Assembly (NCBI GenBank): GCA_900546795.1
Contig: UREG01000003.1
Location: 1 to 47,147, forward strand
Length of the DNA: 47,147 bases
Direction: 5' to 3'
Origin: an uncultured Veillonellaceae bacterium
Lineage (GTDB): Bacteria > Bacillota > Negativicutes > Veillonellales > Megasphaeraceae
Shown here: one piece after another, positions 1 through 8,409 of the stretch
Layout: each line of letters begins with the position of its first letter
How positions within the stretch are numbered: position 1 is the stretch's first letter
Made by a program: the position numbers and the translations under genes
The notes under the pieces: generated by a model
Told to the model about the DNA's origin: nothing
Databases searched by the model: none
The model's input: only the letters and a program-made list of their open reading frames with translations

Positions 1-20
1 TGAGCTAGTGGATCACTTGC

Positions 21-95
21 TGGCAGGGGTAGGTAGATTCGAACTACCGCATGACGGAGTCAAAGTCCGTTGCCTTACCACTTGGCGATACCCCT
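21..95 (-). tRNA. tRNA-Gln (anticodon TTG)
   Basis: Read on the minus strand it folds as a full cloverleaf. The acceptor stem AGGGGTA pairs with TACCCCT, the D arm is GCC..GGC, and the anticodon stem ACGGA/TCCGT encloses CTTTGAC, giving anticodon TTG. The T stem is GGTAG/CTACC around TTCGAAT. The discriminator is G and the 3' CCA is encoded at 21-23. One base separates it from the tRNA-His gene, and both are read from the same upstream promoter. Confidence 0.97.
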
Positions 96-96
96 A

Positions 97-173
97 TGGG
101 GTGAGTAGTGGGGATCGAACCCACGAGTAACGGAGCCACAATCCGCCGTGTTAACCGCTTCACCATACCCACC
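97..173 (-). tRNA. tRNA-His (anticodon GTG)
   Basis: The minus-strand cloverleaf has acceptor GTGGGTA/TACTCAC plus the extra 5' G (position -1, base 173) opposite discriminator C, which is the identity mark of tRNA-His. The anticodon loop TTGTGGC gives GTG. The T stem is GTGGG/CCCAC. CCA is encoded at 97-99. It is the first gene of a two-tRNA transcript (His-Gln). Confidence 0.97.
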
Positions 174-204
174 ATGTTTAACTGTTTTATCTGACAGCTC
201 CTAT

Positions 205-233
205 ATCTTACCATTTGAAACGTATGATGTCAA
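205..233 (-). promoter_or_regulatory. promoter of tRNA-His/tRNA-Gln
   Basis: On the minus strand TTGACA (228-233), a 17-base spacer and TAAGAT (205-210). It lies about 30 bases upstream of the tRNA-His 5' end and is a near-consensus housekeeping promoter. Confidence 0.8.
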
Positions 234-303
234 CACTTTTTTACAAAAATTTATTATCTCCAGGTTCTTTCCTTCTTTCTAAATATACTTTTCTCTTTTC
301 CCT

Positions 304-337
304 TGTTATAATAAAGGCATACTATCGTAAGAGGAGG
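304..337 (+). promoter_or_regulatory. extended -10 promoter and RBS of the FAH-family gene
   Basis: TGT followed by TATAAT (304-312) is an extended -10 element. No good -35 is seen 17 bases upstream. A strong Shine-Dalgarno AGGAGG (332-337) lies 7 bases before the ATG at 345. Confidence 0.6.
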
Positions 338-344
338 TTTACGC

Positions 345-1244
345 ATGATAAAAAAATTACTCTCATTTGAATATATGGGGCTGCCGCAATGGGGCGTCCT
401 CACCGCCGATGAATCCGGTATCTACAGCACGATTTCATTAGAAGAAGCCTTCTTCCTGCCTTTTCCGGAAACGCTGCTCGAATTTATTGAGCAAGGAAAC
501 GAAGGGATTTTGGCATTAGCGACTGCCGTTGAAAAAAACGAAGAAGAACAGCTTGTAACGCCTATTCCGCTGGACGCAGTCCGTATCCTGCCGCCGATCC
601 CTCAGCCGGCGCGAAATATTTTTTGCGTTGGCAAAAACTACAGCGATCATATTAAGGAATTTGACCGCACTGCTCTGGCAGACATACCTAAGAAGCCGGT
701 CATTTTCACTAAAGCCGCTTCCAGCGTCATCGGACCGGAAGCTTCGATCGATCTGCATGAAGATATAACGTCCATGGTCGATTATGAAGGGGAACTGGCG
801 GTTATTATCGGCAAAGCCGGCACCCGCATCACCGCGGAAGAAGCGATGGATCATGTGTATGGCTACACAATCCTAAACGATGTCTCCGCCCGCGATGTAC
901 AGGCCGATCATATTCAGTGGTTTTTAGGCAAAAGCATGGATACCTTTTGTCCCATGGGGCCTTATATCCTAATGCGGGACGCGGCTCCGTCACAGTTTAC
1001 GGTCACTACGAAAGTCAACGGTGAAGTACGGCAGGACGATTCAACGGAACAGTTTATCTTCTCCTTGCCGGAAATCATCCGCACTTTGTCTGCGGGAATG
1101 ACGCTGCAGCCGGGAGATATCATCGCTACGGGAACGCCGGCCGGTGTTGGTGTCGGTTTTAAACCGCCCCGTTTGCTGAAATCCGGCGACGTTGTCGAAA
1201 TCACCATCTCCGATATCGGAACACTGCGGAATCCTGTAAAATAA
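345..1244 (+). CDS. fumarylacetoacetate hydrolase (FAH) family protein
   Basis: 299 aa. The C-terminal two thirds is an FAH fold of the 2-hydroxyhepta-2,4-diene-1,7-dioate isomerase / acylpyruvate hydrolase type. GKNYSDHIKEF (about 97-107) opens the domain. DYEGELAVIIG (about 147-157) carries the acidic metal ligands, followed by NDVSARDVQ (about 178-186) and PGDIIATGTPAGVG (about 257-270) as the C-terminal signature. The first 90 residues form the usual variable N-terminal part. Family members hydrolyse or decarboxylate beta-diketo acids in the cytosol using Mg2+ or Mn2+, and the exact substrate cannot be read here. The gene is a single cistron with its own promoter, converging on the polyphosphate phosphotransferase gene with a shared terminator between. 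Confidence 0.85.
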   Translation: MIKKLLSFEYMGLPQWGVLTADESGIYSTISLEEAFFLPFPETLLEFIEQGNEGILALATAVEKNEEEQLVTPIPLDAVRILPPIPQPARNIFCVGKNYSDHIKEFDRTALADIPKKPVIFTKAASSVIGPEASIDLHEDITSMVDYEGELAVIIGKAGTRITAEEAMDHVYGYTILNDVSARDVQADHIQWFLGKSMDTFCPMGPYILMRDAAPSQFTVTTKVNGEVRQDDSTEQFIFSLPEIIRTLSAGMTLQPGDIIATGTPAGVGVGFKPPRLLKSGDVVEITISDIGTLRNPVK

Positions 1245-1257
1245 ACGGCATGCAAAT

Positions 1258-1290
1258 AAGAGAGAGCTTGGATATCCAAGCTCTCTCTTT
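1258..1290. terminator. bidirectional intrinsic terminator
   Basis: Perfect inverted repeat AAGAGAGAGCTTGGA / TCCAAGCTCTCTCTT (1258-1289) with T-rich flank on the right and A-rich flank on the left. It sits between two convergent genes and can serve both. Confidence 0.85.
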
Positions 1291-2780
1291 TATTTATACT
1301 CTTCAAAAAGCTGCTGCCAATTCCATTTTCGTTCCGGTACCCGCCGCTCCAGCATTCGCTGGGACTGGCTGATAAATGTTTCCAATACACGTATCCGGGC
1401 ATAAAGCTTATTATTTCCTTCGATAATTCTCCACGGCGCTGCCATAGTAGAGGTCTGATACAGCATTGCGCGGTACGCCGCGTCATATTCGTCCCATTTT
1501 TCCCGATTCCGCCAGTCTTCCGCCGTAATTTTATACCGTTTCTCCGGCGTTTCTTCCCTCTCTTTGAACCGCCGTGCCTGTTCATCTTTATCGATCACAA
1601 GGAAGAACTTAAATAAATTTACGCCGTTATGAACAAGGCTGTCTTCCATGGCCCGAATTTCCCGATATGCCCGCAGCCATTCTTTGGGCGAAGCAAATCC
1701 TTCCACGCGTTCTACCAGCACCCGTCCGTACCAAGTGCGGTCATAGACCGTGATTCTTCCCGGCATGGGCATCGTTTCCATAAACCGCCGCAGATAATGG
1801 TACGACTTTTCTTCCGCTGTCGGCGCGGCCGTAGTTGAAATATCATACAGCCTGGGATCGATATATTTCAGCAGGCGTTTGATCGCGCCGCCTTTTCCCG
1901 CTGCGTCCGTTCCTTCAAACGCAATCACTGTCGGTATTTTATGAAGAAACAGCAGTTCGCTGATCAGCTCCGCCTGTTTTTGCAGCAGCGGCAGCATCAC
2001 ATCATACGCCGCCCGTTCATACGGCTTATACAGCTCCTGCGGTATTGCCGGCGGCAGATTCACTGCCGGTACTTCCAGCACCGGTTCCGCTTCTTCCTGC
2101 CGGCGCAGCCCGTTTTCAATCTCCTCGATAATAACGGCAAGCGCATCCCGCATGCCCTGTTTTTTATTTTCCATGCCGACTACATGCCAATGGCTGAAAA
2201 TATAGTCCGAACGTTCCAATATATTGCTGAACAGCTCCATATATTCGTCATAATTGTCCAGCTGCCGGTAATTGATGAAGGAAATCAACTGCTTTTCTAC
2301 CGGCAGTTTTTTGATTTCTTCTATTCTTTTTTTGTGCGTTTTTTTGCTGACATGGAGGAATAGTTTAACAATGATAGTGCCGTCTTCACGCAGCGTCCGT
2401 TCAAATTCATAAATATCGTTCAGCTCCTGAGCGACCGCTTCCACGCCCGTCTCATTCATGACCTGATAATAGAAACTGCGGTTAAATATCGCCGTATGCC
2501 CTTTTTTAGGCAGTTTTTTCCAGTAGCGCCATAAGTAAGGATAGGCATCTTCCTGGCTTTGCGGAAATACCGCTACCGAATAATACCGCGGATCCAATTC
2601 ATAGCAGATACGGTTCAGCACATCGCCTTTTCCCGCTGTTTCCCACCCGTCGATCAAAAGAAGCACCGGTATTTTTTTCTCGATGCACTGCCGCTGCAGC
2701 GCAGCCAGCTGCAGCCCCAGCTCTTTTAACGACCGGCGGGATTCGCTCTCTTTTACCGAAAAATCAAATTGCTTCAGCAT
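1290..2780 (-). CDS. pap: polyphosphate:AMP phosphotransferase (two-domain PPK2)
   Basis: 496 aa with two tandem PPK2 domains (about 1-245 and 250-496). Each has a P-loop kinase core: LLIDGWETAGKGD (about 41-53) and IAFEGTDAAGKGG (about 286-298). The second domain has the fuller set of PPK2 motifs, including YDRTWYGRVLVERVEG and an EWDEYD-like lid segment (REKWDEYDAAY). In two-domain family members the C-terminal half is the active one. The enzyme uses polyphosphate to phosphorylate AMP to ADP in the cytosol, linking polyphosphate stores to the adenylate pool. It lies 15 bases downstream of fhs in the same direction, so the two are probably one operon, ended by the palindrome at 1258-1290. 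The start ATG has a modest AAGGG site. Confidence 0.92.
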   Translation of the reverse strand: MLKQFDFSVKESESRRSLKELGLQLAALQRQCIEKKIPVLLLIDGWETAGKGDVLNRICYELDPRYYSVAVFPQSQEDAYPYLWRYWKKLPKKGHTAIFNRSFYYQVMNETGVEAVAQELNDIYEFERTLREDGTIIVKLFLHVSKKTHKKRIEEIKKLPVEKQLISFINYRQLDNYDEYMELFSNILERSDYIFSHWHVVGMENKKQGMRDALAVIIEEIENGLRRQEEAEPVLEVPAVNLPPAIPQELYKPYERAAYDVMLPLLQKQAELISELLFLHKIPTVIAFEGTDAAGKGGAIKRLLKYIDPRLYDISTTAAPTAEEKSYHYLRRFMETMPMPGRITVYDRTWYGRVLVERVEGFASPKEWLRAYREIRAMEDSLVHNGVNLFKFFLVIDKDEQARRFKEREETPEKRYKITAEDWRNREKWDEYDAAYRAMLYQTSTMAAPWRIIEGNNKLYARIRVLETFISQSQRMLERRVPERKWNWQQLFEEYK

Positions 2781-2795
2781 TCTTTCACGCCCTTA

Positions 2796-4475
2796 TCAGA
2801 AAAGCCCCGTAATCACACCGTCTTCATTGATATCAATATTTTCTGCCGCCGGTACTTTTGGAAGTCCCGGCATAACCATGATATTGCTCGTCTGGCAGAC
2901 AATGAATTTTGCTCCCGCACAGATCCGCACATCTTTTACGGTAATGTCAAAATCAGACGGAGCGCCCAATTTAGCCGGATCATCAGATAAAGAATACTGC
3001 GTTTTAGCAATGCAGACCGGCAGTTTATCCAAACCAAGTTCTTCTAATTTTTTAATTTCTTTCATTGCCGCCGGTTCAAAGACTGCACCCCGGCCGCCGT
3101 ATATCTTCTGTACGATGGCCGTTACCTTATCCGGGATAGACTGCTCTGCATCGTAAATCGGCTGATACGGAAGAGGTGCATGATCGATGAGCTCCAATAC
3201 TTTTTCCGCCATCTCAATTCCGCCTTCGCCGCCTTTTTCCCAACATTCGTTCAACGCGGCAGGTACGCCGATTTCCCGGCATTTTTCTTCCAGCAGCGCG
3301 ATTTCCGCTTCCGTATCCTGCGTAAATTTATTGATGCCTACCAATACCGGCACGCCGAACTGCTGCATATTTTCTACCTGCTTTTTCAAATTGGCAAAGC
3401 CCTTCTCCAGTGCTTCCAGGTTTTCTGCACCCAGATCGGTCTTTTTCACACCGCCATGCATTTTCAGCGCCCGGATCGTAGCAACGACCACGACAAGATC
3501 CGGATTCATTCCGCCATACCGGCATTTTATATCCATAAATTTTTCAGCACCCAAGTCTGCGCCAAAACCAGCTTCAGTAACCAGGATATCGCCCATTTTA
3601 AGCCCCAGTTTCGTAGCGATCAGAGAGTTGCAGCCGTGCGCAATATTGGCAAACGGCCCGCCATGCACCAGAGCCGGCGTATTTTCCAAGGTCTGTACCA
3701 AATTCGGTTTGATCGCTTCTTTCATCAGCGCCGCCATTGCCCCATGCACTTTCAAATCTCTTGCCCGCACCGGCTGATCGTCCAGGTCATACGCTACGAT
3801 AATATCGCCCATGCGTTCTTTCAAATCCATTAAATCCGTCGCCAAACACAAGATTGCCATAATTTCTGAAGCAACGGTAATCATGAATTTATCTTCCCGT
3901 GGGAAACCGCAGACTTTGCCGCCCAGGCCGACGACGACATTGCGAAGTGCCCGGTCATTCATATCCATGACTCGTTTCCAAATAATACGGCGCACATCGA
4001 TGCGCAGCGCATTGCCCTGATGGACGTGATTGTCAATTGCTGCCGCCAGCAGGTTATTGGCAGCCGTTATGGCATGCATATCTCCGGTAAAATGCAGGTT
4101 GATATCTTCCATCGGCACGACCTGCGAATATCCGCCGCCGGCTGCGCCGCCTTTGATCCCAAATACCGGCCCCAGCGAAGGCTCTCTAAGGGCGATAAAA
4201 CAGTTTTTCCCTAATTTATTCAGGGCTTGTCCCAACCCGATGGTCGTGGTAGATTTCCCTTCTCCTGCCGGCGTCGGGCTGATCGCCGTCACTAAAACCA
4301 GCTTGCCGTCTTTTTCTTTCGACAGCCGTTTAATGGCGTCAAAAGAAATTTTTGCTTTATATTTTCCGAACATTTCCAGCTCGTCTGCTTTTAGTCCGTG
4401 CTTTTCCGCCAGCTCCGTAATCGGAAGCATATGGGCGTTCTGTGCTATTTCGATATCGCTTGGTACTTTTGGCAT
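2796..4475 (-). CDS. fhs: formate--tetrahydrofolate ligase
   Basis: 559 aa, full family length. It makes 10-formyl-THF from formate, THF and ATP, feeding one-carbon units to purine and fMet-tRNA synthesis. It shows the P-loop TPAGEGKSTTTIGLGQAL (about 68-85) and the conserved REPSLGPVFGIKGGAAGGG stretch (about 98-116). Further motifs are NRFTxDT-type GINKFTQDTEAE and the C-terminal PGLPKVPAAENIDI. Start ATG at 4475 is preceded by AGGAG at a good distance. It is followed closely by the PPK2 gene. Upstream, 4476-4612 is AT-rich and must hold its promoter, but no clear -35/-10 pair is seen there. Confidence 0.97.
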   Translation of the reverse strand: MPKVPSDIEIAQNAHMLPITELAEKHGLKADELEMFGKYKAKISFDAIKRLSKEKDGKLVLVTAISPTPAGEGKSTTTIGLGQALNKLGKNCFIALREPSLGPVFGIKGGAAGGGYSQVVPMEDINLHFTGDMHAITAANNLLAAAIDNHVHQGNALRIDVRRIIWKRVMDMNDRALRNVVVGLGGKVCGFPREDKFMITVASEIMAILCLATDLMDLKERMGDIIVAYDLDDQPVRARDLKVHGAMAALMKEAIKPNLVQTLENTPALVHGGPFANIAHGCNSLIATKLGLKMGDILVTEAGFGADLGAEKFMDIKCRYGGMNPDLVVVVATIRALKMHGGVKKTDLGAENLEALEKGFANLKKQVENMQQFGVPVLVGINKFTQDTEAEIALLEEKCREIGVPAALNECWEKGGEGGIEMAEKVLELIDHAPLPYQPIYDAEQSIPDKVTAIVQKIYGGRGAVFEPAAMKEIKKLEELGLDKLPVCIAKTQYSLSDDPAKLGAPSDFDITVKDVRICAGAKFIVCQTSNIMVMPGLPKVPAAENIDINEDGVITGLF

Positions 4476-4612
4476 AAAGTATCGCTCCTTTTCTCTGTTA
4501 TGTACTTAAATTATATCGTAAAAATAAAATTTTGTCTTTCTTTTCCCATTCATTTTCCGTATATTTTTTTATTTTCTTTTTTATTTGTTCGGATTTTCTT
4601 CCCTTTCTTCAT

Positions 4613-4650
4613 AAAAAAATCTCTGTTTCTTTTTAGGAAACAGAGATTTT
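4613..4650 (-). terminator. terminator of pheST
   Basis: Stem AAAATCTCTGTTTC / GAAACAGAGATTTT with a 7-base loop, followed on the minus strand by a run of seven T. It lies 10 bases beyond the pheT stop codon. Confidence 0.88.
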
Positions 4651-4659
4651 CTCTACTAG

Positions 4660-7092
4660 TTACCGAAGCGTGCAGTGCAGCTGTTCGTTCAGCGCAGCCA
4701 GCATCGCTTGAATATGTTCTTCAATATATTCGTCAGTCAGCGTTCCTTCGGAAGATCGGAAAGAGAGCGCGTATGCCATGCTCTTATATCCTTCCGGTAC
4801 CTGTTTGCCCTGGTACAGGTCGAACAGCGCAGCCGATTCCAAATATTCTCCGCCATGGGAGCGGATGATATCCAGAACCGCGCCATGCTGCACGTCTGCC
4901 GGCGCCAGCAGCGCCAAATCACGGGTAACTGCCGGGAATTTCACCAGTTTTTTATACCGTCCAATGAACTGTACAAACGGCAGCAGCGTTTCCAGATCCA
5001 TTTCAAACAGATAGATCGGTCCTTGGCAGCCGTAATTTTCTATTACAGCCGGGTGCAGTTCACCAAACGTGCACAGCACTGCGCCGTCTTTTACAAAGCG
5101 CGCCGCTTTCCCCGGATGCAGCGGGGCATATTCTGCCCGTTCCACGGTATAGCCAGTGATGCCAAGGCCGGCAAGCACCGCTTCCATCAAGCCTTTTACA
5201 TCATAAAAATCATAATTCCGCGATTTTTTCGGCCATTCTTCTCTATCGGCTTTCCCGTAAAGGAGACCTGCCACCATCATTTTTTCTTCCGGCAGTTCTG
5301 TAATCGGCAATGCTTTCGGCAGGTATACCGCACCATATTCAAAGATTGCCGCCGTTTCATTTTTCACGGCCTGATTGCGCAGCACCACGTCCATCAGAGA
5401 AGGAATCAGCGTCGTGCGCATGAGCGGATATTCTTCTGATATAGGGTTTAAGATCGGTACGGCGGTATACAGGGAGGATGCTTTCGGATAGTTCAGTTTT
5501 TCCAGTGACTGAGCACTCATAAAGCTAAAGGTTACCGTTTCCGAAAGGCCGGCGCCCGTCATAATGGCGCTCATTTTTTCCAGCACGATATTTTCAAACC
5601 GTTCCTGCCCTTCTTCTACGGCACTCCACGGCGTCGTATTGCGAATGTTTTCATACCCATAAATACGGGCTATTTCTTCGCTGATATCCGCCATTTGCGT
5701 GCAGTCATTCCGCCAGGACGGAACAACAGCCGTCCATACGTCCCCTTCTTTTTCTACGTTAAATTTCAACACCTTCAAAATAGAAATCATTTCGTCTTCC
5801 GGTATATTCGTCCCCAGATACGAATTGATCTGCGCTGCCGTAAAGGATATGCTCACTGTTTTCTGCGGTTCCGGATATACGTCTATCCAGCCTTTCGCTA
5901 CGGTGCAGGCGCCCATTTCCTGCAGCAGCTGTGCTGCCCGGTCTATCGCCAGCCGGCAATATTCCGCATTGATTCCCCGTTCAAATCGGGAAGAAGCTTC
6001 CGAACGAAGCCCCAATGCCCGCGCGGTTTTTCGGATACTGGAACCTTTAAACGAAGCCGCTTCCAGCAAGACCGTTGTGGTCTTTGCCGTTACTTCCGTT
6101 TCCAGACCGCCCATAACGCCGGCTGCACCGATCGCTTTTTCCGGATCGGCGATAACCAGCATTGTTTCCTGCAGCGTCCGTTTATTATCGTCCAGCGTCG
6201 TCAGCACCTCGTTCTCTTTTGCCCGGCGCACCACGATATGATGGGAAGGAATCGTGTCATAATCATACGCATGCATCGGCTGTCCCAATTCCAGCATTAC
6301 ATAGTTTGTTACGTCTACTACGTTGTTGATCGGCCGAATGCCGCAGGCCCGGAGCCGCGTCTGCATCCACAGCGGCGACGGCTTGATTTCTACCTGTTCC
6401 AATATACGTCCGACATACCGGCTGCAAAGATCCGGATCCTCTACCGTGATTTTCAGCCGTCCTTCTACAGGGCTGCCGTCTTCCTGAACGGAAATTTCCG
6501 GGAAACGGGATTCCTGTTTTGTAAGAACCGCAAATTCCCGGCTAAGACCGGTCATGCAGAAGCAGTCCGCCCGGTTCGGGGTAAGTTCAAAATCATATAC
6601 CACATCGTCCAATCCCAGCAGCGGAATGCAGTCGATTCCGACCGGCGTATCTTCCGGCAGGATAAAAATGCCTTCCCGTTCTTCGGCAGTCAGCAAATTG
6701 TCGCTGATTCCCAATTCCCCCGGAGAGCACAGCATGCCTTCGGATACTTCTCCCCGCAGTTTCGATTTTTTTATAACCATTCCATTCGGCAGATGCGCTC
6801 CATGCATCGCTACCGGTACGATTTGTCCCGGCCGTACATTGGTTGCGCCCGTTACGATCTGAAGTTCTTTTTCTCCCTGCACATCAATTTTGCAGACAAC
6901 CAGACGGCTCGCATTCGGATGCGGGACAACGTCTAAAATTTTGCCGGTGCAAATATTTTTGAGCCCCGCTGCCGGCCGGATCACTTCTTCTACCGGAATC
7001 CCGGCCATGGTAAGTGTATCCGCCAATATCTGCGGATCTTGTTCTCTATCTATCTGTACATAGTCCTGTAACCATTGTAATGACGCTTTCAT
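4660..7092 (-). CDS. pheT: phenylalanine--tRNA ligase beta subunit
   Basis: 810 aa, full-length bacterial PheT. The N-terminal EMAP/tRNA-binding domain (about 40-155) contains VVCKIDVQG and GMLCSPGELG. The B3/B4 editing domain follows (about 210-400, with DVTNYVMLELGQPMHAYD). Next come B5 (about 405-480), the catalytic-like core and a C-terminal anticodon-binding FDX-ACB domain (about 715-810, KFPAVTRDLALL). With PheS it forms the (alpha-beta)2 enzyme charging tRNA-Phe. It begins 13 bases after pheS behind AAGGAGG, so the two are one operon controlled by the T-box leader upstream of pheS. Confidence 0.97.
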   Translation of the reverse strand: MKASLQWLQDYVQIDREQDPQILADTLTMAGIPVEEVIRPAAGLKNICTGKILDVVPHPNASRLVVCKIDVQGEKELQIVTGATNVRPGQIVPVAMHGAHLPNGMVIKKSKLRGEVSEGMLCSPGELGISDNLLTAEEREGIFILPEDTPVGIDCIPLLGLDDVVYDFELTPNRADCFCMTGLSREFAVLTKQESRFPEISVQEDGSPVEGRLKITVEDPDLCSRYVGRILEQVEIKPSPLWMQTRLRACGIRPINNVVDVTNYVMLELGQPMHAYDYDTIPSHHIVVRRAKENEVLTTLDDNKRTLQETMLVIADPEKAIGAAGVMGGLETEVTAKTTTVLLEAASFKGSSIRKTARALGLRSEASSRFERGINAEYCRLAIDRAAQLLQEMGACTVAKGWIDVYPEPQKTVSISFTAAQINSYLGTNIPEDEMISILKVLKFNVEKEGDVWTAVVPSWRNDCTQMADISEEIARIYGYENIRNTTPWSAVEEGQERFENIVLEKMSAIMTGAGLSETVTFSFMSAQSLEKLNYPKASSLYTAVPILNPISEEYPLMRTTLIPSLMDVVLRNQAVKNETAAIFEYGAVYLPKALPITELPEEKMMVAGLLYGKADREEWPKKSRNYDFYDVKGLMEAVLAGLGITGYTVERAEYAPLHPGKAARFVKDGAVLCTFGELHPAVIENYGCQGPIYLFEMDLETLLPFVQFIGRYKKLVKFPAVTRDLALLAPADVQHGAVLDIIRSHGGEYLESAALFDLYQGKQVPEGYKSMAYALSFRSSEGTLTDEYIEEHIQAMLAALNEQLHCTLR

Positions 7093-7104
7093 TCCTTTTC
7101 CTCC

Positions 7105-8127
7105 TTAAAACTGCTTCAAGAAGCGCATATCATTTTCGTAGAACAGCCGCAAATCATCGATCCCATACAAGAGCATGGCTATACGTTCTACACCCATACC
7201 AAACGCAAATCCGCTGACTTGTTCCGGATCATATCCGTTCAGGCGCAGTACGTTCGGATGCACCATGCCGCAGCCAAGGATTTCCAGCCAGCCGGTATGC
7301 GAGCATACCCGGCATCCTTCGCCGCCGCACATAACGCAGGAAATATCCACTTCTGCACTCGGTTCTGTAAACGGGAAAAAGCTTGCTCGGAACCGCACCT
7401 TCGTTTCAGGGCCAAAAATTTCCCGCAAAAACAATTCCAGCGTTCCTTTTAAATCGGAGAAGGTGATCCCTTTATCTACAATCAGCCCTTCCATTTGATG
7501 GAATACCGGGGAATGCGTCGCGTCATAATCCCAGCGGTATACTTTTCCCGGCACGATCACGCGAACCGGCTCATTGGGGTTATGGCTCTGCAGCGTCCGA
7601 GCCTGTACCGGCGACGTATGGGTACGAAGCAAAATAGAATCCGTAATATACATGGAGTCCTGCATATCCCGTGCCGGATGATCATCTGGGAAGTTCAGGC
7701 ACTGGAAATTATAATAATCGTCTTCGATTTCCGGACCTTCCGCTACCGAAAAGCCCATTTTTATAAACGCGTCTTTCATGCGGCGCAGCGTCAAATGGAG
7801 CGGATGCTGATGGCCTTCGCTCGGTCTTCTTCCCGGAAGCGTAATATCGAGCGTCTCTGATTTCAATTTTTCCTCCAGTGCCTGTTGTTTCAGCACTTCT
7901 GTTTTTTCGGCAATTGCCGCTTCAATCTTTTCTCGGGCCGCATTGACAAGCTGGCCGGCTTTAGGCCGTTCTTCCGGCGCTAATTTCCCCATATTCCGCA
8001 GCAGTGCGGTAAGTTCCCCTTTTTTTCCTAAATACTGTACGCGCAAATCCTGAACGTCCTGCAATGTGCTGCAGGCTGCCAGTTTTTCCGCGACTGCATG
8101 ATGAATCGCCTTGATTTGTTCTTCCAT
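7105..8127 (-). CDS. pheS: phenylalanine--tRNA ligase alpha subunit
   Basis: 340 aa, usual length. It has an N-terminal coiled-coil (about 1-90) that contacts tRNA-Phe and a class II catalytic core. Motif 2 lies around VYRWDYDATHSPVFHQMEG and motif 3 around GFAFGMGVERIAMLLYGI. ARDMQDSMYI is also conserved. The cysteine-rich CVMCGGEGCRVC insert is typical of Firmicutes PheS. It is the first gene of pheST. The ATG follows GGAGGG and lies 17 bases after the T-run of the T-box terminator, as expected for leader-controlled expression. Confidence 0.97.
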   Translation of the reverse strand: MEEQIKAIHHAVAEKLAACSTLQDVQDLRVQYLGKKGELTALLRNMGKLAPEERPKAGQLVNAAREKIEAAIAEKTEVLKQQALEEKLKSETLDITLPGRRPSEGHQHPLHLTLRRMKDAFIKMGFSVAEGPEIEDDYYNFQCLNFPDDHPARDMQDSMYITDSILLRTHTSPVQARTLQSHNPNEPVRVIVPGKVYRWDYDATHSPVFHQMEGLIVDKGITFSDLKGTLELFLREIFGPETKVRFRASFFPFTEPSAEVDISCVMCGGEGCRVCSHTGWLEILGCGMVHPNVLRLNGYDPEQVSGFAFGMGVERIAMLLYGIDDLRLFYENDMRFLKQF

Positions 8128-8143
8128 TTATCCTGATCCCTCC

Positions 8144-8375
8144 TAAAAAAATAGACTCCCGCCCCAAAAGGGGCGAAAGTCTCGTTCGCGGTACCACCCT
8201 GATATTTACTCAGACTCTTTAACGCAGAGATACGTCCGGCCTACTCCATTCAGCCGAAAGCTCAGGAGTGAACGCATACCATCGTCTGTCAGAAGCTTCC
8301 AGTCTGCGGCTTCTGTTCCCTGGTCCAGCCTTCCTGCCATGCCCTCTCCGTCATTGCCCGATCCATATCGTGTTT
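8144..8375 (-). promoter_or_regulatory. T-box leader of pheST (tRNA-Phe specific)
   Basis: The minus strand contains the canonical T-box core AGGGTGGTACCGCG (8187-8200). It is followed by terminator stem GACTTTCGCCCC / GGGGCGGGAGTC (8154-8181) and a seven-T run (8144-8150). Upstream is a stem I-like region with the GAGAGGG motif. A GGAAGC-TTC element places the Phe specifier codon TTC at 8292-8294. Uncharged tRNA-Phe is expected to stabilise the antiterminator and allow pheST transcription. The T after TGG in the core matches the A discriminator of tRNA-Phe. Confidence 0.93.
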
Positions 8376-8380
8376 CTATT

Positions 8381-8409
8381 ATTTTATCAGTATAAGGTCT
8401 TGTTGGCAA
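8381..8409 (-). promoter_or_regulatory. pheST promoter
   Basis: Minus strand TTGCCA (8404-8409), 17-base spacer, TAAAAT (8381-8386). The -35 box lies inside the 3' end of the acyl-CoA dehydrogenase gene and the start point is expected near 8374, just before the T-box leader. Confidence 0.65.

Noticed and set aside
5695..6936. 413-codon open frame on the plus strand opposite pheT
   Set aside because: It is a shadow of the pheT coding frame with a composition of Arg/Phe/His-rich nonsense and no ribosome site.
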